Part shown: piece by piece, positions 8,459 to 16,552 of the stretch
Numbering within the stretch: position 1 is the stretch's first letter
Layout of the letters: every line of letters starts with the position of its first letter
The notes under the pieces: model-generated
What the model saw: the letters and a program-made list of their open reading frames with translations, nothing else
Told to the model about the DNA's origin: nothing
Database searches by the model: none
Translations under genes and position numbers: made by a program
DNA from: DATAES01 sp963721305
GTDB lineage: Bacteria > Actinomycetota > Acidimicrobiia > Acidimicrobiales > JACDCH01
Direction of reading: 5' to 3'
Assembly (NCBI GenBank): GCA_963721305.1
Contig: CAVRIR010000003.1
Location: 310,001-374,000, forward strand
DNA: 64,000 bases

Positions 8459-9769
8459 GTGAGCACGACGTACGACCCCCTCGACCCGAGCTACGGGGAC
8501 GAGCGTGACGTCCGCGACGAGCTGACCCGCGTCTACGACCTCTGTCACGGCTGCCGGCTGTGCTTCAAGTTCTGCGACGCCTTCCCGTCGTTGTTCGAGA
8601 TGATCGACCGGCACGACGACCAGGACGCGGCGAGGCTCACTGCGGACGAGCAGGACCAGGTCGTCGACCTCTGCTTCAACTGCAAGCTCTGCTACGTCAA
8701 CTGTCCGTATGTGCCGGGCCAGCACGAGTGGGAGATCGACTTCCCGCGGTTGATGCTCCGCGCGAAGGAGATGCAGCACGACAAACGGGGACGATCGGCG
8801 GTCAGGGCCATGGCCACGGATCAGTTCCTCGGCCGGACCGACTTGCTCGGCAAGGTGGCGACCAGGACGTCCGGGTTGCTCAACAAAGCCACGGGCGCGC
8901 CCGGCTCGCTGGCCCGCAAGATGATGGAGAAGACGGTCGGCATCGCGAGCGACCGGATCCTGCCGCCGTATGCCAAGGAGCGCTTCTCGACGTGGTTCAA
9001 GCGGCGAGCGCACCTGCGCTTCGAGGAGCGTCAGGGCAGGGTCGCGTTGTTCGCGACGTGCCTCGTCGAGTACAACGACCCGAGCATCGGCAAGGACCTC
9101 GTGAAGGTCTACGAGCACAACGGCATCGAGTGCTCGCTGCCGGAAGGCCAGGTGTGTTGCGGCGCCCCGTGGCTCCACGCCGGTGACGTCGACAGCTTCC
9201 GCCGCCAGGCCGAGAAGAACGTCAGGGTGCTGGCGGAGGCCGTGCGCGGCGGCAACGACATCGTCGTGCCGGAACCGACGTGCAGCTACGTGCTCAAGCA
9301 GGACTACAAGGACCACGTGCCGGGTCCCGACGCGGACCTCGTGGCCGCGAACACGTACGACGCCGCCGAGTACCTGATGAAGGTCCACAAGGGTGACGGC
9401 ACCCGCCTCGACACGAGTTTCAGCGGCGCTGTTCCCGAGGCGGTGACCTACCACGCGCCCTGCCACCTCCGGGCGCAGAACATCGGTCTGCGCAGCCGCG
9501 ATCTCCTCAAGCTCACCGGCACCAAGGTGTCCGTCGTCGCCGAGTGCTCGGGCATCGACGGCACGTGGGGGTTCCGCGCGGAGAATTACGAGTCGTCACG
9601 CCGCGTCGCCAGGAAGATGGTCAAGGGCATCGAGAAGGCCGGCAACGACGTCGTGGCCGGCGACTGCTCGCTCGCCAACGCCGGCATCGTGCAGGAGACC
9701 GGGAAGCGTCCGGTGCACCCGATCCAGCTGATCGCCCGTGCCTATGGCATCCCAGAGGAATCGACATGA
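8459..9769 (+). CDS. GlpC/HdrD-like Fe-S oxidoreductase of the rubrerythrin operon
   Basis: About 436 residues from GTG 8459. Near the N-terminus two ferredoxin-like clusters, CHGCRLCFKFC and CFNCKLCYVNCP, can hold two [4Fe-4S] centres. The second half has two CCG-type modules: one around CLVEYND with QVCCGAPW, the other around CHLRAQN with AECSGIDG, where the usual second CCG cysteine pair is reduced. This architecture is shared with GlpC and heterodisulfide reductase HdrD subunits. Here no flavin subunit is adjacent; the neighbours are rubrerythrin and DUF3501, so a role in passing electrons to rubrerythrin is likely but inferred. Its stop overlaps the DUF3501 ATG. Confidence 0.82.
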   Translation: MSTTYDPLDPSYGDERDVRDELTRVYDLCHGCRLCFKFCDAFPSLFEMIDRHDDQDAARLTADEQDQVVDLCFNCKLCYVNCPYVPGQHEWEIDFPRLMLRAKEMQHDKRGRSAVRAMATDQFLGRTDLLGKVATRTSGLLNKATGAPGSLARKMMEKTVGIASDRILPPYAKERFSTWFKRRAHLRFEERQGRVALFATCLVEYNDPSIGKDLVKVYEHNGIECSLPEGQVCCGAPWLHAGDVDSFRRQAEKNVRVLAEAVRGGNDIVVPEPTCSYVLKQDYKDHVPGPDADLVAANTYDAAEYLMKVHKGDGTRLDTSFSGAVPEAVTYHAPCHLRAQNIGLRSRDLLKLTGTKVSVVAECSGIDGTWGFRAENYESSRRVARKMVKGIEKAGNDVVAGDCSLANAGIVQETGKRPVHPIQLIARAYGIPEEST

Positions 9770-10359
9770 CCCGCAAGCTCGCTCTCGCCGACATCGCTGA
9801 TCTGCGCGCCTACGAGCGTGAGCGCCCGGAGTTCCGGGATCGCATCATTCGCATGAAGAAGACGCGCCGCATCGAGGTCGGGCCGTTCATCTCGCTGGTG
9901 TTCGAGAACCGCGACACCATCCGGTTCCAGGTCCAGGAGATGGCGAGGGCCGAGAAGATCATCACGGACGACGGGATCCAGTCCGAGCTCGACGTCTACA
10001 ACCCGCTCGTTCCCGAGCCCGGTGCACTCGCCGCGACGATGTTCATCGAGCTCACGTCCAAGGACGAGCTCATGGAGTGGCTGCCGAAGCTCGTCGGCAT
10101 CGAGCAGGCGGTCGAGCTCCGCATCGGCGCCGGCCCGGCCGTCGTGACCGCGCGGCCGGATCCGGAGCACGAGAAGCAACTCACCCGCGAGACCATCACT
10201 GCATCGGTCCACTACGTCCATTTCGATCTCACGCCGGAGCAGGTGGAGGCGTTCGAGGACGGGCCGGTCGGCGTGGCGATCGCCCATCCGAGCTACTCCT
10301 ATGCTTCAGAACTCCCCGAAACGAGCAGAACTGCTCTGTTTCGCGATCTTGTGGGGTAA
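9766..10359 (+). CDS. DUF3501 family protein
   Basis: 197 residues, the usual DUF3501 size. It starts with KLALADIADLRAYERERPEF and contains RIEVGPFISLVFENRDT and VHYVHFDLTPEQVEAF, stretches I associate with this family. No cofactor motif is visible. The ATG overlaps the upstream stop by 4 bp, so it is translated with the Fe-S protein. Families of rubrerythrin, GlpC-like protein and DUF3501 recur together in several phyla, which argues for one functional unit; the role of DUF3501 is unknown to me. Confidence 0.8.
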   Translation: MTRKLALADIADLRAYERERPEFRDRIIRMKKTRRIEVGPFISLVFENRDTIRFQVQEMARAEKIITDDGIQSELDVYNPLVPEPGALAATMFIELTSKDELMEWLPKLVGIEQAVELRIGAGPAVVTARPDPEHEKQLTRETITASVHYVHFDLTPEQVEAFEDGPVGVAIAHPSYSYASELPETSRTALFRDLVG

Positions 10360-10467
10360 AGCCGAGGCCTTTCCCGACCGTTGCCCATCCCAGAAGGTTG
10401 GTGCACACTGACGCCGCCTCACGAGCAACTGGACGCAGCACGGTCCACCGAAGGAGTTGGACGAGCA

Positions 10468-10749
10468 ATGGACGCAGCCGCGAAGCAGCAAGAGCGGGAG
10501 CATTTGGTAGCGGAGCTGTTCGGCGGGGATCCCGCGACCGAGGCGCTGGCGGGGCGTCTGCTGCGCACCCGCGAGGTGGCGCTGTTGTTCCAGGTGTCCG
10601 AACGGGCGGTGACGGACTGGGCCCGGAAGGGGCGCCTGCCGTCGGTCCGCACGCCGGGTGGTCATCGCCGGTATCCGGCCGAGCTGGTCCACGAGCTGTT
10701 GGTGCAAACGGGTCGGGTCGTCCCCGAACGCCCCGTCAGCCGCGCCTAG
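10468..10749 (+). CDS. BldC-like MerR-type helix-turn-helix protein
   Basis: 93 residues from the ATG at 10468, which has AAGGAG upstream. The core LLRTREVALLFQVSERAVTD with WARKGRLPSVRTPGGHRRY is the winged-helix domain of BldC and phage excisionases. An N-terminal charged extension of about 30 residues precedes it. No effector domain is present, so it is a DNA-binding developmental or housekeeping regulator of unknown targets. No integrase or att site is nearby, which argues for BldC rather than excisionase. Confidence 0.8.
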   Translation: MDAAAKQQEREHLVAELFGGDPATEALAGRLLRTREVALLFQVSERAVTDWARKGRLPSVRTPGGHRRYPAELVHELLVQTGRVVPERPVSRA

Positions 10750-10907
10750 AAGGCGGACGGCGCTGTCGCCGAGGGGTTGACCTGGGGGAACAGGTGGACT
10801 TCATGTCGGCCCCGTCTCTATGCTCTTTTCTCCGTGCCGGGGGGTATCCGCCTCCTACTCGCGCGTCCCTGTACCTCGATGTCCCTTGAGGGAGTGATTT
10901 TCCCCAG

Positions 10908-11138
10908 ATGAACCTGTTGTGGCGCCACCAGGCAGCGTGCCGTGGCCTCGATCCCGAGATCTTCTATCCGGTCTGCGACGAAGAGGCAGACGTCGCGAAA
11001 GCCGTGTGCTTCGGTTGTGCTGTACGGGAGGCGTGCCTCGAACACGCACTCGGATCCCGAGAGCGTGACGGTGTGTGGGGCGGATGCACCGAGAAGGAAC
11101 GCCGCCGGATCATTCGCCAGCGTCGCCGCACCGCGTAG
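10908..11138 (+). CDS. WhiB-family iron-sulfur regulator
   Basis: 76 residues, typical of short WhiB proteins. Cluster-binding cysteines are C11, C34, C37 and C43 (C-x22-C-x2-C-x5-C); an additional C23 is present. The GVWGG turn (residues 55-59) precedes the basic C-terminus KERRRIIRQRRR that contacts DNA. WhiB proteins bind a redox-sensitive [4Fe-4S] cluster and usually act with the main sigma factor. A GAGGGAG ribosome site lies upstream. Such proteins occur only in Actinomycetota and their phages, which supports the taxonomic call. Confidence 0.9.
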   Translation: MNLLWRHQAACRGLDPEIFYPVCDEEADVAKAVCFGCAVREACLEHALGSRERDGVWGGCTEKERRRIIRQRRRTA

Positions 11139-11159
11139 CGCGCGGACGCACGCGCGGCG

Positions 11160-12218
11160 ATGACTTCGATCACGGCACCGCCAGGGCTCGACGAGCTCGG
11201 CGGTTGGCCCGCCGTGCTCGGCCCTCTGACCGCGGGCAGTGACATCGCGGCCGATCTTGCCGCCGCGGCGATGACCGAGGTGCTGGCCGGCAACGCCACG
11301 CCGGCGCAGATCGCGGGGTTCATCGTGTCGCTGCGGATGAAGGGCGAGACGGTCGACGAGATCGTCGGCCTCCTGACCGCGATGCACGCCGCGGCGGAGT
11401 CGGTCCCGCTGGCCGACGTGGGTGGCGTGATCGACACCTGTGGCACCGGTGGCGACCGCAGCCATTCCATCAACGTCTCGACCATCGCCGCGCTCGTGGT
11501 CGCCGGTGCCGGCGTTCGGGTCTGCAAGCACGGCAACCGCGCCGCGTCGTCGTCGTGCGGCAGTGCCGACCTGCTGGAGGCGCTCGGGGTGCGACTCGAC
11601 CTCGAGCCCGAGCACGTGGCGCGCTGCGTCGACGAGGCCGGCATCGGGTTCTGCTTCGCACCCCGGTTCCATCCGGCGATGCGCCAGACCATCCCAACCC
11701 GCCGTGAGCTGGGTGTTCCCACGGTGTTCAACTTCCTCGGTCCGCTCGCCAACCCCGCGGGGGTCCGCCGCCAAGTCCTCGGCGTCAGCGACGCCCGGAT
11801 GGCCGACAAGATGGCCGGCGTCCTGGCGCAGCTCGGATCCGAGCGCGCCTTGATCGTGTTCGGCCACGACGGGCTCGACGAGCTGACGACGACCACGACG
11901 TCCACGGTGGTCGAGCTCGACGAGACCGGCGAGGTGATCCGCTACGACGTCGATCCCGCCGCGTGCGGCATCCGGCTGACCGAGCCGGCGACGCTCCGAG
12001 GCAGCGACGCCGCCGGCAACGCCGCGGCGGCGCGATCGGTCCTCGCGGGCGAGCCGGGGCCGCACCGCGACATCGTCGTCCTGAACGCGGCGGCCGGTCT
12101 GATCGTCGGCGGGGCGGCCGACGGGATGCTCGACGGCCTCGCCGTGGCCGCTGCCGCCATCGACAACGGCCGCGCCGCCGCCGCCCTCGACGCCCTGGTC
12201 GCCATCTCCAACGCCTGA
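11160..12218 (+). CDS. trpD: anthranilate phosphoribosyltransferase
   Basis: 352 residues. The PRPP/anthranilate site is seen as DTCGTGGD (92-99), the INVSTIAALV stretch, KHGNRA (123-128) and HDGLDE; NFLGPLANPA marks the family. TrpD transfers the phosphoribosyl group of PRPP to anthranilate in tryptophan synthesis. No other trp gene lies in the window; a lone trpD next to a DnaQ-UvrC fusion and pimB' is the mycobacterial-type arrangement as I recall it. It is followed by two tandem copies of a palindromic repeat and then a convergent gene. Confidence 0.93.
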   Translation: MTSITAPPGLDELGGWPAVLGPLTAGSDIAADLAAAAMTEVLAGNATPAQIAGFIVSLRMKGETVDEIVGLLTAMHAAAESVPLADVGGVIDTCGTGGDRSHSINVSTIAALVVAGAGVRVCKHGNRAASSSCGSADLLEALGVRLDLEPEHVARCVDEAGIGFCFAPRFHPAMRQTIPTRRELGVPTVFNFLGPLANPAGVRRQVLGVSDARMADKMAGVLAQLGSERALIVFGHDGLDELTTTTTSTVVELDETGEVIRYDVDPAACGIRLTEPATLRGSDAAGNAAAARSVLAGEPGPHRDIVVLNAAAGLIVGGAADGMLDGLAVAAAAIDNGRAAAALDALVAISNA

Positions 12219-12226
12219 CCGGCTCT

Positions 12227-12331
12227 CCCTCACGAACTCCGGGGAGAAACGGGCGCTCTGGCGCCCGTTTCCATCCACTCCCCTCACGAACTCCGGGGAG
12301 AAACGGGTGCTCTGGCGCCCGTTTCCATCCA
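12227..12331. repeat. two tandem copies of a 51-bp palindromic repeat (family A)
   Basis: Copies at 12227-12277 and 12281-12331 differ at one position. Each holds CTCCGGGGAG followed by the stem AAACGGGCGC-TCTG-GCGCCCGTTT (the second copy has a G-T pair) and TTCCATCCA. A third copy lies at 54072-54119. Being between convergent genes and rich in stem-loop potential, the pair may end transcription of trpD and of the gene on the other strand. Confidence 0.85.
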
Positions 12332-12342
12332 ACATTCGGCAG

Positions 12343-12618
12343 TCAGGCGCCGAGGTCGAACATGCTCTCGATGTCGTGGCGGCTGTACGCCCGGAACGCG
12401 ATCGAGGTGCGGGTGTGGCGGATGCCGTCGAGCGACGCGATGTGCTTCGTGACCACGTCGGCGAGCGCCTCGTGCTCACGGACCCGCACGATCGCGATGA
12501 GATCTTCGTCACCGGTGACCGAGTAGACCTCGGCCACGCCGGGGATGTCGGCCAGCTCGGCGGCCAGATCCGCAACTCGTTCCGGTTCGGCCGTGATGAG
12601 GACGAAGGCGGAGACCAT
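12343..12618 (-). CDS. stand-alone Lrp/AsnC ligand-binding (RAM) domain protein
   Basis: 91 residues covering only the alpha/beta RAM domain (SAFVLITAEPERV, EVYSVTGDEDLIAIVRV, IASLDGIRHTRTSIAF). The helix-turn-helix of full Lrp proteins is missing, so it probably senses amino acids or modulates a partner regulator rather than binding DNA alone. The gene is downstream of a membrane-anchored coiled-coil-like protein on the same strand, 16 bp away, and converges on trpD. Confidence 0.8.
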   Translation of the reverse strand: MVSAFVLITAEPERVADLAAELADIPGVAEVYSVTGDEDLIAIVRVREHEALADVVTKHIASLDGIRHTRTSIAFRAYSRHDIESMFDLGA

Positions 12619-12634
12619 GTGGTTGCTGCTCCCC

Positions 12635-13174
12635 TCAGCCGTACCGGAGACCGGACTGCTGCTCGACGACGGAAAGCTCGTGGCGGGCCTCGTCGAGCGC
12701 GTCGAGCCTCTCTCGGATCTGGGTGAGGCTGTTGACCGAGCCGGACCCGAGGGCGGGCTGGTGGGCGCTCGCCGCCGCAGTGGTCACCAGGCGTGCAGTC
12801 AGGTGCTCGAGCTCGGTGATCTCGTTGGCGAGGTCCTTCCTGGCGTCGCGCTCGGTGCGCCACACCCCGCTCAACACGACGAGGCAGCGTTCGAGCCGGA
12901 CGGCTTCGTCCTCGACCTGCACCGCGACCGCCGCGGTCGACAGGTCGGTGTTGGTCGACGCAACCCGGGCTGAGGCGGCGACCCGACGGAGGCGCCGATG
13001 CAGGCGTGCGGGCTCACTCGTCGACAGCGCCCACCCCGTCGGTGCCGGGCTCTTCGTCGACGGGCGCACCCGCATGTACCGCCGCATCCGCCAGCGGATC
13101 CAGAGCAGCGCGGAGACGGACAGCAGGCAGAAGACCGTGGTGACGATCAGAAAGGCCACGACGACTCCGTGCAC
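12635..13174 (-). CDS. single-pass membrane protein with helical cytoplasmic domain, unknown function
   Basis: From the GTG at 13174 the protein has about 179 residues: one N-terminal membrane segment (VVVAFLIVTTVFCLLSVSAL), then a basic, helix-rich region with repeated Arg/Glu and Leu. TAGCGT ends 7 nt before the GTG with no Shine-Dalgarno, so a leaderless start is likely; the longer upstream reading frame is antisense-like and Arg-rich. I do not recognise the family. The hexamer overlaps the predicted stop of the DnaQ-UvrC gene. Confidence 0.6.
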   Translation of the reverse strand: MHGVVVAFLIVTTVFCLLSVSALLWIRWRMRRYMRVRPSTKSPAPTGWALSTSEPARLHRRLRRVAASARVASTNTDLSTAAVAVQVEDEAVRLERCLVVLSGVWRTERDARKDLANEITELEHLTARLVTTAAASAHQPALGSGSVNSLTQIRERLDALDEARHELSVVEQQSGLRYG

Positions 13175-13184
13175 GCCGCCAACG

Positions 13185-14849
13185 CTACCGAGGGACGGCG
13201 AGCGGGGGAACTGCAGGAACGGTGGACACGAGGGTGCCGTCGCACTGCACGAGCCGCACACCCCTCGCGTTGGCGTCGAGCCAGGACGCCACGCAGGCGA
13301 GCTCGTCGGCGACGTCGCGCGGGATCCAGCTGTCATCCACCGTGTCTCGGCCCGGTTCGCGAGGCGGCGACCGCGGCGCTCAGGGGCAGCTCGCCGTCGA
13401 TCCACGTTCGCGTGAGGCGACCTCCATCGAGCTCGACGCACCCGGCCTCGCCCAGGTCGAGCTCGATGCGGCCGCTGTCGCGGAGCTGCTCGAGCCGGCG
13501 CTGACGGGTGAGGGCCGCGGCGAGCGCCGCAGCGCGGTCGCGCACGTCGGCCGCTTCCTCGAACCGTTCCACATCGGCGAGGACGTGCATTCGGTCGCGC
13601 AGCGGCGCCAGCAACAGCTCGGGGTCGCGTGTCAACCCTCGCACCACGCGCGACACCACGGTCGCGTACTGCTCGCCTGAGACGTCACCCGCGCACGGGC
13701 ACAGCGACGCGCCGAGTTGCGCGGGGGTGCACGGCGCGTCACGAGTCGGGCAGCCCGGACGGACGGCCGTCGTGCACCGTCGAAGGGGCGCGGCGGTCTC
13801 GATCGCGTCGGCGACGAGGCGCGCGACGCGGTGGACGGCAGCGGCCCGACGTAGTGCGCACCGTCGGGCTTCGGTGCACGGACGACCGCGAGCCTCGGGA
13901 ACGGCTCGTTGGTGAGCTTGAGGTACACGTACTTCTTCCACCGAGTGCCGCGTCGGTTGTAGCGGGGGAGCAGCCGCGCGATGAGGCGCGACTCGAGCAC
14001 GCTCGCCTCGAGCGTCGATCGGCACACGACGTGATCGACCGATTGCATCTCGCGCAGCATCGGGCCGACCTTGCGACGGTCGTCGGACGAGAAGTACGAG
14101 CGGACCCGGGCCCGCAGGTTCGTGGCCTTGCCGACGTAGAGCGGGCGCCCGGCCCGGTCGCGGAAGATGTAGACGCCAGGGGAGCGCGGCAACGTCGCGG
14201 TGTGGCGCAGCTTGGCGGCCTGCGGATGACGACCCATCGTCGGCAGGTCGATGAGGTCGTCGAGGCCGAGCACGCCATACGACGCGGCCCGTTCGAGCAG
14301 CGTGTGCAACAAGTCGCCGGTCGCGAGCGCGTCGTCGAGCGCGCGGTGCGTCGGCCGATGCGGAAGGCGAAAGCGATCGGCAAGCGTGTCGAGCCTGCAA
14401 TTCGGCACCTCCTCTCGGACGAGGCGCCGCGCCAGCGCGCACGTGTCGATGATGGGGTTGCTCAGCCGCGGCCGGTCGGCCCGCACCAACGCCGCGTCGA
14501 GGAACCCGACGTCGAACCGGACGTTGTGACCGACGATCACCGCGTCGCCGACGAACTCGAGCAACGTCGGCAGGACGGACTCGATGGTCGGTGCCGGTAC
14601 GACCATCGCATCGGTGATGCCTGTGAGAACGGTGATCGATCGCGGGATCGCGCGACCGGGCGACACGAACGTCTGCAGCGTGCCCAGGTGCTCGCCGCCG
14701 CGCAACTTCACCGCGCCGACCTCGGTGATCGCACAATCGTGCGGGGACCCGCCAGTGGTCTCGAGATCGATCACACAGAACGTCACTTGATGCAGTGGAC
14801 GCCCCAGTTCGTCGAGCGAGCGCTGGCCCGCGATCACCGTCCTCGCCAT
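13185..14849 (-). pseudogene. DnaQ-type exonuclease / GIY-YIG / UVR fusion with two frame changes
   Basis: Reassembled, this encodes about 554 residues: a DEDDh 3'-5' exonuclease (VIDLETTGG, HNVRFDVGFLD, HRALDDALATGDLL), a UvrC-like GIY-YIG nuclease (SPGVYIFRDRAGRPLYVGKA), then a UVR region (FEEAADVRDRAAAL) and a C-terminal tail ending at a TAG at 13185. The frame shifts by one base near 13833 and shifts back near 13340-13370, so parts one and three share a frame and the UVR part is in another. The domain content matches the mycobacterial DnaQ-UvrC fusion. Because no long stretch is lost, an assembly indel pair is more likely than a dead gene. Likely role: DNA repair nuclease. Confidence 0.75.
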
Positions 14850-14905
14850 GCGCACAGTGTGACCGAACAGGCGTTCGACGATCAAGGATCTCAGGTGGAC
14901 GCCAC

Positions 14906-14911
14906 TAATCT
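14906..14911 (+). promoter_or_regulatory. -10 hexamer of a likely leaderless promoter
   Basis: TAATCT ends 8 nt before the GTG of the zinc-ribbon gene at 14920, and no Shine-Dalgarno sequence is present. Confidence 0.5.
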
Positions 14912-14919
14912 CGCCAGAC

Positions 14920-15132
14920 GTGCCTCGCTACCGCTGTACGGCATGCGGCAACCTCACACGGTTCGACGTCGTGTCGACGCGGACGACCAGCGCGTTCCAT
15001 CACTACACGATGGGCGGCGAGCTCACGATCGAACGTGAGGTAGTCCTGAGCGAGACGATCGACGAGGTCTCGTGCCGGTGGTGCGGAAGCGGTGCCGCGG
15101 TCGAGGTGCTGTCCGAGGATGCGCCCGCGTGA
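14920..15132 (+). CDS. small zinc-ribbon protein
   Basis: 70 residues with two CxxC pairs, YRCTACGN near the N-terminus and VSCRWCGS near the C-terminus, which can form one zinc ribbon. The middle part is beta-rich (FHHYTMGGELTIEREVVLSE). Start GTG is supported by the -10 hexamer 8 nt upstream. It precedes the NYN protein by 10 bp and is probably co-transcribed with it. A nucleic-acid or protein-binding adaptor is plausible; no specific function is known to me. Confidence 0.7.
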   Translation: MPRYRCTACGNLTRFDVVSTRTTSAFHHYTMGGELTIEREVVLSETIDEVSCRWCGSGAAVEVLSEDAPA

Positions 15133-15142
15133 GGAACGACGA

Positions 15143-16552
15143 GTGGCCACGCGCTCGTCGATGACGTCACCGCCGAACACGTTGCTCCGTCCCGCACTCG
15201 AGGCGGCCATGCAGGTCGCGCGCACCGGTGAGACGTCCTCCGACCCGATCGAGCCCGCGCCTGCCGCCCTTCGGCGCTACCTCAACTTCGCTCGCCTGCC
15301 TGCGCCGGCGCTCGACATCGCGCGCCGCGTGATCGACGAGGACGAAGCGTTCCGTCAACGGGTCGCCGCCCAAGTCACGGCAGAGACGATCGGCGAGGCC
15401 GGATGGCTGTGGCTCGCTCGCCCGGAGGGCTGGGCGCCGCGGTTCGAGGAGCTGCGCAAGGAACACCAGCAACGTGAGCACGCCGCACACGACGCCAAGG
15501 TCGAGCGTGAGTCGCAACGCAGGCTCTCGGGAGCCGAGGACCGTGCCCGGCGTGCCGAAGTCGCGCTGAACGCGAAGGTGCGGGAAGCCGACGAGGCCCG
15601 CGCTGCCCTCGCAGAAGAACGAGCGCTGCGAGCCGACGCCCAGTCCGAGCTCGCGGAGATCAAGAACAGCACCGAGGAGCTGCGCACCCAGCGCCATGCC
15701 GCCGTACGGAAGCTGAAGGAGGTCGAGTCCGAGCTCGCGCAGCGAACCGCCGACCTCCGCCATGCTCGGCACGAGATCCGCATGCGCGAGGCCGAGCTCG
15801 AACAGGCCATCGCGGCGCGCGACGCCGCCCGGCGGGCCACGGCGGCCGCGCCACCCGCCGCATCCGCGATCGCGACCGAGTCGCCCGCCCACGGCGTGCC
15901 ACCCGATGCCGACCAGGCCACGCCGCCCGCGGGACGCGCCGAGCTCGCGTCGGTCATCGCGGAGGCCGCCGCGGGGGCGGAACGGCTGTCAGCCTCGCTC
16001 ATCGCCGCCGCGGAACTGCTGTCCTCGACCGAGCCGACGGCGGACGAACGACCGGTCGCCGCGACGGCGCCGGCCGCGACGGAGGCTGCTCCGACGTCGC
16101 GGCGAGCTCCGCTCCGCCTCCGGCCCGGCACCACGGAGGACAGCCTGGAGGCGGCAGACCACCTGCTCCGCTCGTCCGGCGCCATGCTCCTCGTCGACGG
16201 CTACAACATCTCGCACGCGGTCTGGTGGGATCAGCCCATCGCGACGCAGCGCGAGCGCTTGGTCGGCGCCCTCGCCGAGCTCCATGCCCGAACCGGCTGC
16301 GATGTCGAAGTGGTCTTCGACGGCGCCGACGTCGACCGCCCGCCGGCGGTGTCACCGCGGCCGGCGATTCGTGTCCGCTTCTCGCCCGCCGGGGTGGAAG
16401 CGGACGACGTGATCCTCGAGCTCGTCGGCACCATTCCCGTGAGCCGTCCGGTCATCGTTGCTTCGAGCGACCGCCGAGTCCGGGAAGGGGCGCGCCGACA
16501 AGGCGCCAACCTGCTCGGCGCGCGGCAGTTGGTGGAGGCGCTTCGCCGTTGA
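15143..16552 (+). CDS. NYN-domain (YacP-like) ribonuclease with long coiled coil
   Basis: About 469 residues from the GTG at 15143 (GAGGA 7 nt upstream). Residues 100-240 are a strongly charged coiled coil rich in Glu, Ala and Arg, followed by an Ala/Pro/Thr linker. The C-terminal 165 residues hold the NYN/PIN-like nuclease domain: LLVDGYNISHAVWW, VEVVFDGADVD, EADDVILELV and VIVASSDRRVREGAR give the four acidic clusters of this fold. YacP-like NYN enzymes act on RNA. The gene overlaps the next by 4 bp (TTGA). Confidence 0.82.
   Translation: MATRSSMTSPPNTLLRPALEAAMQVARTGETSSDPIEPAPAALRRYLNFARLPAPALDIARRVIDEDEAFRQRVAAQVTAETIGEAGWLWLARPEGWAPRFEELRKEHQQREHAAHDAKVERESQRRLSGAEDRARRAEVALNAKVREADEARAALAEERALRADAQSELAEIKNSTEELRTQRHAAVRKLKEVESELAQRTADLRHARHEIRMREAELEQAIAARDAARRATAAAPPAASAIATESPAHGVPPDADQATPPAGRAELASVIAEAAAGAERLSASLIAAAELLSSTEPTADERPVAATAPAATEAAPTSRRAPLRLRPGTTEDSLEAADHLLRSSGAMLLVDGYNISHAVWWDQPIATQRERLVGALAELHARTGCDVEVVFDGADVDRPPAVSPRPAIRVRFSPAGVEADDVILELVGTIPVSRPVIVASSDRRVREGARRQGANLLGARQLVEALRR

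Noticed and set aside
10316..10343. Hairpin at the end of the DUF3501 gene as a terminator
   Set aside because: It is inside the coding part, has a bulge and no T run; kept only as a possibility.
10468..10749. Excisionase of an integrated element
   Set aside because: No integrase, attachment repeat or phage gene nearby; BldC-like regulator fits better.
12227..12331. CRISPR-like repeat pair
   Set aside because: Only two adjacent copies with a 3-bp gap and no spacers or cas genes; a palindromic intergenic repeat explains it.
10818..12863. 681-codon open frame antisense to trpD and neighbours
   Set aside because: It is Arg/Gly-rich, has no family pattern and mirrors codon positions of trpD, so it is a shadow of a high-GC gene.
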